Shown here in pieces: positions 50,146 through 57,020 of a stretch of DNA of 57,020 bases; the first letter of the stretch is position 1, and each line of letters opens with the position of its first letter. The notes below the pieces were generated by a model. That model searched no databases, was not told the DNA's origin, and saw only the letters and a program-made list of their open reading frames with translations. A program made the translations under genes and the position numbers. Origin of the DNA: Sphaerobacter sp. (GTDB lineage: Bacteria > Chloroflexota > Chloroflexia > Thermomicrobiales > Thermomicrobiaceae); NCBI GenBank assembly GCA_029961075.1, contig JASBVL010000009.1, forward strand, positions 1 through 57,020, given 5' to 3'.

Positions 50146-51141
50146 TCACCGCGCCACCGCGACATCGCGGCGCAGCAGCTCATGCACCGCCGCGACCACC
50201 TCGTCCTTGCCGGGGATGACCAGCCGCTCGAGGTTCTTGGCGTACGGCATCGGGACCTCGACGCTGCCGACCCGCGCGATCGGCGCGTCCAGGTAGTCGA
50301 AGGCGTGCTCCTGCACGGCGGCGGCGATCTCCGCGCCCATGCCCAGCGTGCGCCAGCTCTCCTCGACGATGACCAGCCGGTTGGTCTTCTGCACCGAGCG
50401 GACGACGGTGTCGATGTCGAGCGGGCGCAGGACCCGCATGTCGATGACCTCGGCCTCGATCCCGTCGCGCGCCAGCTCCTCGGCGGCGCCGAGCGCCAGG
50501 TAGTAGCCGCGCGACCAGGAGACGATGGTGACGTCGGTGCCCTCGCGCCGGACCTCCGCGCCCTCCAGCGGCAGCAGGTACTCCCCGTCCGGCACCTCAC
50601 CCCGGTTGCGGTAGATCAGCGAGTGCTCGATGAACATCACCGGGTCCTGGCCGCGGATGGCGCTCTTCAGGAACCCCTTGGCGTCCTTCGGCGTGGCCGG
50701 CATGACCACACGCAGCCCGGGCACGTGCGCGTACCAGGCCTCGAACGTCTGGGAGTGCGTCGCCCCCAACTGGCCCCAGCCTGAGGCGGTCCGGATCACC
50801 ACCGGCACTGAGATCTGGCGGTTGAACATGTAGTGGATCTTGGCGGCGTGGTTGACGATCTGATCCATCGCCAACAGGCTGAAGTTGATCGTCATGAGCT
50901 CGACGACCGGGCGCAGCCCGCCCATCGCCGCGCCGTTGGCCAGGCCCACAATCGCCAGCTCGGAGATCGGCGTGTCGCGCACCCGCTTGCGGCCGTACTG
51001 CTCCAGGAACCCCCGGGTGACCACGTAGGAGCCTCCGTAGGCTCCGATGTCCTCGCCCATGAGGAAGACGCGCTCATCACGGTCCATCTCTTCGCGGAGG
51101 GCCTCCCGGAGCGCGTCGCGATAGGTAATCTCTCGCGCCAT
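50146..51141 (-). CDS. Pyruvate dehydrogenase E1 component, beta subunit
   Basis: A 331-aa thiamine-diphosphate enzyme subunit. N-terminal motif: REITYRDALREALREEM, then FLMGEDIGAYGGSYVVTRGF and DTPISELAIVGLANGAAMGGLRP. The C-terminal transketolase domain ends with the ESWRTLGMGAEIAAAVQ and LVIPGKDEVV regions. It lies 36 bases before the E2 gene and 40 bases after E1alpha; GGCGAG is the ribosome site. Confidence 0.95.
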   Translation of the reverse strand: MAREITYRDALREALREEMDRDERVFLMGEDIGAYGGSYVVTRGFLEQYGRKRVRDTPISELAIVGLANGAAMGGLRPVVELMTINFSLLAMDQIVNHAAKIHYMFNRQISVPVVIRTASGWGQLGATHSQTFEAWYAHVPGLRVVMPATPKDAKGFLKSAIRGQDPVMFIEHSLIYRNRGEVPDGEYLLPLEGAEVRREGTDVTIVSWSRGYYLALGAAEELARDGIEAEVIDMRVLRPLDIDTVVRSVQKTNRLVIVEESWRTLGMGAEIAAAVQEHAFDYLDAPIARVGSVEVPMPYAKNLERLVIPGKDEVVAAVHELLRRDVAVAR

Positions 51142-51181
51142 CTCGCCTGTCGTCTCCCCTGCTCCGAGCGATCCAGTCGCT

Positions 51182-52192
51182 CTAGCGTGCCGCTACCGGC
51201 TCGGCGTACACGCCCTCAGTCAACGTGGCCGGGTCCGGCACCGGGCTCTCGTCGGCGAAGCGAACCGCTTCGTCCATCTGCTGGTCGACCTCGGTGTCGA
51301 TCTGGTCCAGCTCCTCGGCGGTCGTCACCCCTTCGGCGAGGAGCTTGTCCCGGAAGCGGATGATGGGGTCCTCGCGCCGCCGCTGTTCGACCTCTTCCTT
51401 GGAGCGATACGCCTCGGGGTCCGCCATCGAATGCCCGCGGAACCGATAGGTCAGCGCCTCGAGGAAGAACGGGCCGTGCCCGGCGCGGCAGTGGTCGAGC
51501 GCCTGCTTGACCGCATCCCGCATCACGAGCACGTCCTGGCCGTCGACCCGGGCGGCGGGGATGTCGTAGGCCGCGGCCTTCCGGGCCATCTCGGGGACGG
51601 CGGAGGCGTATTCGACGTGCGTCCCCATGCCGTACTGATTGTTCTCACAGATGAACAGCACCGGCAGCTTCCAGAGCGACGCGAAGTTGAGCGCCTCGTG
51701 GAAGGCGCCGTTGTTGGTGGCCCCGTCGCCGAAGAAGCACAGGACCACGTAGTTCTGCTCCAGGTACTGGCTGGCCAGGGCCAACCCGACCGCGATCGGC
51801 AGGTGGCCGGCGACGATGGCGTAGCCGCCCCAGAACTTCCGCTCGGCATCGGCGAAGTGCATCGAGCCGCCTCGCCCGCCGACGATGCCGGTGGCCCGGC
51901 CGAAGAGCTCGGCCATCAGCAGGCGCGGGTCGATCCCGAGCGCCACGGCGTAGCCATGGTCACGGTAGTGGGTGATCACATGGTCCTGCGGCTCCTTGGC
52001 GGAGATGGCGCCCACGGCCACCGCCTCTTCGCCGATGTAGAGATGCAGGAATCCACCGATTTTCCCGTGCGCGTACTGCTCGGCCGCCCGCTCCTCGAAC
52101 CGCCTGATCTGCACCATCTGCCTGTACAGATGCAGCAGCTCGTCCTTCCCCAGCGTCAGACCCTGTGTTTGACGACCGTCCGGGGTTGTCAT
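51182..52192 (-). CDS. Pyruvate dehydrogenase E1 component, alpha subunit
   Basis: A 336-aa thiamine-diphosphate-binding subunit. The cofactor motif is GDGATNNGAFHEALNFASLW (GDG then NN). Also seen: MVQIRRFEERAAEQYAHGKIGGF, GRGGSMH, the loop YRFRGHSMADPEAYR and the C-terminal acidic helix. ATG 52192 has AGGGAAG upstream. It is first gene of the operon; the upstream 230 bases hold its promoter region, not resolved here. Confidence 0.95.
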   Translation of the reverse strand: MTTPDGRQTQGLTLGKDELLHLYRQMVQIRRFEERAAEQYAHGKIGGFLHLYIGEEAVAVGAISAKEPQDHVITHYRDHGYAVALGIDPRLLMAELFGRATGIVGGRGGSMHFADAERKFWGGYAIVAGHLPIAVGLALASQYLEQNYVVLCFFGDGATNNGAFHEALNFASLWKLPVLFICENNQYGMGTHVEYASAVPEMARKAAAYDIPAARVDGQDVLVMRDAVKQALDHCRAGHGPFFLEALTYRFRGHSMADPEAYRSKEEVEQRRREDPIIRFRDKLLAEGVTTAEELDQIDTEVDQQMDEAVRFADESPVPDPATLTEGVYAEPVAAR

Positions 52193-52421
52193 GCTTCCCT
52201 GCCTCCAGATTATGACGCTGCACGTCACCGGGAAGAGTGGGCGGGGGTGCCGTTGAGGGGCGCACGCGCCACTTCGCGTACTGCTCAGCCACCCGCGGGC
52301 ACGAGCCGCACACGCACTCAGCCTCGCATTGTACCCCACCTGCGCCCAGCGGGCTATGCACGCGCTACCCTTTCCAGCCGCAGTGGTTGGCAAGGCAGCC
52401 GCGTCCGGCCGGGTGGCACGA

Positions 52422-52924
52422 TCAGGCGCCAGCGGGGCCGAGCTTGTAGCCGATGCGCCGCAGCAGCGCCTGGCGCGCCTGGATGTGCGCCGGCGTCTCT
52501 ACGCCGAGGGGCTTGAAGCCGTCGGCCACGCCGAGGACCGCCCGGCCCTCGCCCACGTCCGCAAGGATGACCTCGACCGGGTTGGCGGTGGCACAGAAGA
52601 TGGTGCACACCTCCTGCACGGCGCGGACCGCCGGCAGGACGTTGATGGGATACGCGTTGCGAAGCAGAATCAGGAAGCAATGCCCGGCCGCGATCCCCAG
52701 CACATGCCGCTGCGCCAGCGCGATCAGTTCGTCGTCGGTCCCGCTCCAGCGCACCAGCCGATCACCCGAGGCTTCGCTGAACGCGAGGCCGAACTGGATC
52801 CCCGGCACGCTCCCGACCAGCGCCTCATGGAGATCCTCGACCGACTGATGAAATGGGCCTGCCCACAGATGATATTGATGTCGTCCGGCTTGTCGATGCG
52901 ATAGCTGGTGAGCTCGATCGGCAT
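52422..52924 (-). pseudogene. Adenosine-specific kinase family gene with a one-base frameshift
   Basis: The predicted protein resembles the small adenosine-specific kinase family (about 165 aa). The first 25 codons from ATG 52924 (AGAGGAG upstream) read MPIELTSYRIDKPDDINIIC then GQAHF, the normal N-terminus. The remainder, SVEDLHEALVGSVPGIQFGL through GRAVLGVADGFKPLGVE and the end, lies in the next frame. The switch falls at plus 52846-52849, where restoring one C in ATCAG would give one continuous protein of normal length. This is either a recent null mutation or a sequencing indel. It stands alone between the PDH operon and pyruvate kinase. Confidence 0.8.
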
Positions 52925-53072
52925 ACCCGGCTCCTCTCGTGGGGGGCGGCCACGCGCGTCGTGCCGCCGCGGCTGACATGCTCCAACCCCATCGTAGCAC
53001 GGCGCCGACGGCTGGCCGCCGGAATCGATCCGCACGCTCCCGCCGCACGCGGGTAGGTTTTGAGGAGTGGGC

Positions 53073-54509
<1,437 letters not shown>

Positions 54510-54515
54510 CGGGGC

Positions 54516-54684
54516 GATGCGGCATGCGTGATGCGTGTTGCGTGTTGCGTGCGGGCATGGCGTCGTGCCTACTCCCTGCGCTCTTCTCCCCTCCCCCCTT
54601 GTGGGAGAGGGGCCGGGGGTGAGGGGGTGAAACACGCACGACGCAGTACGCACCACGCGTGACGGTTGACGTATGACGCCTGAC
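54516..54684. repeat. Composite heptamer-arm element with hairpin core, copy 2
   Basis: Left arm of GCGTGTT-like heptamers (54516-54580), core CTCTTCTCCCCTCCCCCC then GTGGGAGAGGGG and CCGGGGGTGAGGG (54581-54629), right arm with ACGCACG, ACGCAGT, ACGCACC units (54630-54684). Same order as at 38317-38562. It ends where the T5 tract of RNA candidate B begins. Confidence 0.75.
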
Positions 54685-54912
54685 AAAAAGCGACCCCGAC
54701 GAGCCTTGCGTCTCGACGCGCTCCCACCGATTCGTGCACTCCTGGCCGTCCGACGGGCGCCGGCCGCCCTGGCGCGCTCGCACCGATGCCCGCTACCCAG
54801 CTTCCTGGTTCGCGGCCGGCCTCCCCGGCTTCCCGGTTTGGCCGGGATCAGCCCCCGCGAGTGGACCGCGGTGGCTGTGCGTCGATCCGTCAGTCGACTC
54901 CTCGGGATCGTG
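54685..54912 (-). ncRNA. Candidate structured RNA, copy B
   Basis: Minus-strand unit of about 228 bases ending in a T5 tract (54685-54689). It matches copy A in length and plan. First stem-loop with the loop CCGAGGAGT (stems 54914-54917 with 54877-54880, and 54905-54910 with 54883-54888). Second stem 54867-54876 with 54850-54859. Third element GGCC (54840-54843) pairing with 54818-54821 around AAA, CCGG, GAAG, CCGG, GGA. The stems differ from copy A on both strands, while the loop sequences are kept. Confidence 0.6.
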
Positions 54913-54917
54913 GGCAC

Positions 54918-54946
54918 ACGATAGCACCACCGTGCCTGATTGTCAA
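54918..54946 (-). promoter_or_regulatory. Promoter of RNA candidate B
   Basis: On the minus strand TTGACA (54941-54946), 17-base spacer, TATCGT (54918-54923) with TG upstream (TGCTATCGT). Spacing is identical to that of copy A. Confidence 0.75.
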
Positions 54947-55016
54947 GCACCCCAAGCGACGGGGCCGTGCCGGCGCGGTGGCCGCCGGCGGCGACCGCGC
55001 CCCACGCCACCCCACG

Positions 55017-55862
55017 CTAGCCGACCACGCGGTAGCGCGCCTGCTCGCCCGTGCCCTCGCAGACCACGCGCCGGTCCTCGGCCAGCTTCTCCAGGTGCGC
55101 GTGCACCGTGGCCCGCGCGGCGAACTGGCTCCGCGGCGCCAGGTCCGGATAGAGGCGGGCGACGAGGTCCGGGATCGTCTCGACCCCGGCGGCCAGGTAG
55201 TCGACGATCTCCTGCTCGCGAGCCAGCCGATGCGCGATGTAGCGGCGCAGCGTGGCCGGGCCGTCCGCGATCGCCGGGCCGTGACCCGGCAGCAACTGCG
55301 TCACGCCGCGGTCGAGCATGCGCTGGAGGGAGTGCAGATAGGCGCGCATGCTGCCGTAGGGCGGGAAGATCCCGACCGTGCCGCGCCCATGCACCATGTC
55401 CCCGGCCACGGTGACGCCGGTGGCGCGCTCGATGAAGACCACGTGCCCGGCCGCGTGGCCCGGGGTGAGCACGGCATCGAAGGTGAGCCCGGCGACCTCC
55501 AGCACCTGGCCGTCGGCCAGGTAGCCGTCCACCGGCACGGAGACGCGCAGCCGCTCGGCCACCGGCAACTCGTCCGGGTGCAGCCAGACGGGTGCACCGG
55601 TCGCGGCGCGCAGGGCCGCCGCGCCCCCGGCGTGGTCGGGGTGGGCGTGGGTCAAGATGATCTGCCGCACCGGCGGGTCGCCCAGCCGGCCCAGCGCCGC
55701 CAGGATCGCCGCGGTCCCCGCCTCCGACCCTGGGTCGATCACGACGGCCAGCCCGCCGTGGCGGGTATCATGGATGATGTACGCGTTGGTCTCCTCTTCC
55801 ATAATGCCGTCGTTGGGGACCGGCACGCACAGGATGTTGCTGGTGACGTCCACCATCTTCAC
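55017..55862 (-). CDS. MBL-fold metallohydrolase with C-terminal winged helix (LACTB2-like)
   Basis: A 281-aa soluble hydrolase. The MBL core has NAYIIHD, VVIDPGSEAG, the metal motif LTHAHPDHAGG, TPGHAAGHVVF (His), VAGDMVHG (Asp) and LLPGHGPAI (His). The last 80 residues form a winged-helix domain (AREQEIVDYL, ATVHAHLEKLAEDRRVV) as in LACTB2-like nucleases/thioesterases. The start is taken as GTG 55862, eight bases after GGAGGAG; ATG 55856 follows two codons later. The substrate is not determined. Confidence 0.88.
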   Translation of the reverse strand: MKMVDVTSNILCVPVPNDGIMEEETNAYIIHDTRHGGLAVVIDPGSEAGTAAILAALGRLGDPPVRQIILTHAHPDHAGGAAALRAATGAPVWLHPDELPVAERLRVSVPVDGYLADGQVLEVAGLTFDAVLTPGHAAGHVVFIERATGVTVAGDMVHGRGTVGIFPPYGSMRAYLHSLQRMLDRGVTQLLPGHGPAIADGPATLRRYIAHRLAREQEIVDYLAAGVETIPDLVARLYPDLAPRSQFAARATVHAHLEKLAEDRRVVCEGTGEQARYRVVG

Positions 55863-56064
55863 TGGCCACTCTCCTCCGCCCCGGAGCCGCCGTCCGCGCG
55901 CGGCCGTCCGGCGGCGCTCGTCAGGCATGCTAGCAGACTCACGGGCGCCCGCCACCCCGGCCGTGGGGGACCGGGGCCGATCTTGCCCCAGCAGCGATGC
56001 TCGGCCACACTAGGGCCGGCGGCCGCGGAGCACCCGCTGGCTCGGGAAAGGGAGGTCGCTGCCG

Positions 56065-57020
56065 ATGATCACCCCACCCGCCGTTCGCACCGCGCCCGAC
56101 CTGCATGGCTTGGCGTGCGCCCTCTTCGAGCCGCTCACGTTGGATGAGCTGCTGGCGGCGCTGCCGCGGATCCTGGCCGTCACCCTGACTGACGGGCTCC
56201 TCTGGAGGGTCGCCGTGGCCGACAGCGATGGCACCCTCGACGCGCCGGCGGTGGCCGAGGCGGGCTGGCAGGTCGCGCTCCCGCTCCGCCACGATGGCCG
56301 GCTCCTCGGCGCCCTGATCGTCGCCGCGCCGGGGCAGGCGGCGTGCCCGGTCGGGTGGGACCAGACGTGCGCCGGGCGCGTCGCGGCACTGGTCGCCGCC
56401 GCCCTCGACCATCACCGCCGCGCCGAGGAGGCAGCGGCTCCCCCGCGCGATCTCGCGGCACATCACCGATCGGACGTGGCGGCGATCCTCTCGCATGAGA
56501 TGCGCACCCCGCTGGCGTCGATCAAAGGCTACGCCTCGGCGCTCCTGCTCAACGACGCGAGCTGGGACGACGCGACCCGCCGCGAGTTCCTCGCCGCGAT
56601 CGACGCGGAGACCGACCACCTGACGCAGCTCATCAACGACATCCTCGACACCTCCCTGATCGAAGCGGGCGCGCTCACGATCGAGCGCGAGCCGATCCAG
56701 ATCCCCCACGTGGTCCGGCGCGCCATCGACAAGCTGGCCGTGCGCTCCGAACGCCACCGCTTCGTCCTGTCCTTTCCGTCCGACTTCCCGGTGGTGGAGG
56801 CAGACGAGCGGCGTATCGACCAGGTGCTGACCAACCTCCTCGACAACGCGGTCAAGTACTCGCCGCACGGCGGGCTGATCGTCGTCAGCGGCCGGGTGGC
56901 CGGGGACGAGGTCGTCATCAGCGTCGCCGATCAGGGGATCGGGATCGCGCCGGAGCACCTGAACAAGCTCTTCGAGCGCTTCTTCCGGGCGCGACACCGC
57001 ACCCGGGTGGCGGGCACCGG
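56065..57020 (+). CDS. Sensor histidine kinase, 3' end outside window
   Basis: Two-component sensor kinase, 318 codons visible. No membrane helices. The N-terminal 125 residues look like a GAF-type sensory domain (LPLRHDGRLLGALIVAAPG is its typical core). The HisKA domain has the phospho-acceptor His in SHEMRTPLASIKGYASALL at about residues 145-163. The ATPase domain shows the N box QVLTNLLDNAVKYSP, G1 DQGIGIAPEHL and the F box LFERFFRA, and is cut just before the G2 box. Cytosolic location is implied. GGGAGG lies 10 bases before the ATG. A response regulator may follow outside the window. Confidence 0.9.
   Translation, partial: MITPPAVRTAPDLHGLACALFEPLTLDELLAALPRILAVTLTDGLLWRVAVADSDGTLDAPAVAEAGWQVALPLRHDGRLLGALIVAAPGQAACPVGWDQTCAGRVAALVAAALDHHRRAEEAAAPPRDLAAHHRSDVAAILSHEMRTPLASIKGYASALLLNDASWDDATRREFLAAIDAETDHLTQLINDILDTSLIEAGALTIEREPIQIPHVVRRAIDKLAVRSERHRFVLSFPSDFPVVEADERRIDQVLTNLLDNAVKYSPHGGLIVVSGRVAGDEVVISVADQGIGIAPEHLNKLFERFFRARHRTRVAGT

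Larger units (their letters stand above)
54510..55016. other. Repeat- and RNA-bearing gap between convergent pyk and MBL genes
   Basis: These 507 bases hold no protein gene. They contain the second composite heptamer-arm element (54516-54684) and, abutting it, RNA candidate B (54685-54946). Confidence 0.65.

Overview
This 57 kb window is a contiguous stretch of very GC-rich bacterial chromosome. It holds single-copy housekeeping genes (smc, dnaX, gatA/gatC, the folate operon, pyruvate dehydrogenase, pyruvate kinase). The content points to Chloroflexota, most likely class Thermomicrobia (Sphaerobacter-like). The reasons are the duplicated FGYP-type modules fused to a ScyD-like propeller, a mannosyltransferase/phosphoinositol-type lipid gene pair, a DUF3500 protein, and many short dispersed palindromic repeats in convergent gaps. 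The species cannot be named from sequence reading alone. No tRNA, rRNA, CRISPR array, IS transposase or prophage was seen.

Layout. 1-3.6 kb: a class A penicillin-binding protein (cut by the left edge), an SDR-like reductase lacking the usual catalytic Tyr/Lys, and a PRC-barrel protein. 3.8-7.5 kb: one operon behind a strong promoter (GT4 mannosyltransferase-like, CDP-alcohol phosphatidyltransferase, ComEC-like hydrolase, DUF3006), then a LysM lipoprotein. 7.5-9.5 kb: a promoter-driven structured RNA candidate, repeats and an RNHCP zinc protein. 9.5-17.8 kb: ScyD-like propeller protein, leucyl aminopeptidase, TIM-barrel isomerase-like protein, SMC. 17.8-25.8 kb: GntR/FCD regulator divergent from a peptide-type ABC importer (binding protein and two permeases, no ATPase) with creatininase-family and nitrilase-family amidohydrolases, and a convergent MlrC/M81 gene. 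26-29.7 kb: two small orphan proteins, a bactofilin-like membrane protein, an amidase, a DnaQ-like exonuclease. 29.8-32.2 kb: folB-folE-folP-folK. 32.2-41.2 kb: cytochrome c, MMPL transporter with an apparent frameshift, a response-regulator/histidine-kinase deletion hybrid, DUF3500, LLM oxidoreductase, YtcJ-like amidohydrolase, CtaG-like oxidase assembly factor. 41.3-47.8 kb: ftsB-like, gatA, gatC, a propeller lipoprotein, dnaX, rsmI. 48.8-54.5 kb: PDH E2-E1beta-E1alpha, a frameshifted adenosine-specific-kinase gene, pyruvate kinase. 55-57 kb: an MBL hydrolase and a histidine kinase cut by the right edge.

The most interesting unexplained structure is in the gaps. Two convergent gaps (48.36-48.62 kb and 54.69-54.95 kb) each carry, on the minus strand, a unit with a near-consensus promoter (TTGACA, 17 bp, extended -10), about 225 transcribed bases and a T5 tract. 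The two copies conserve loop sequences while their stems change on both sides, as expected for a structured RNA family. A third, unrelated promoter-driven unit at 7559-7760 has a perfect Shine-Dalgarno, a 15-codon ORF and mutually exclusive hairpins. Other recurring elements are heptamer-repeat arms (GCGTATT-like units) around a purine-rich hairpin core, and several 40-57 bp palindromic repeats.
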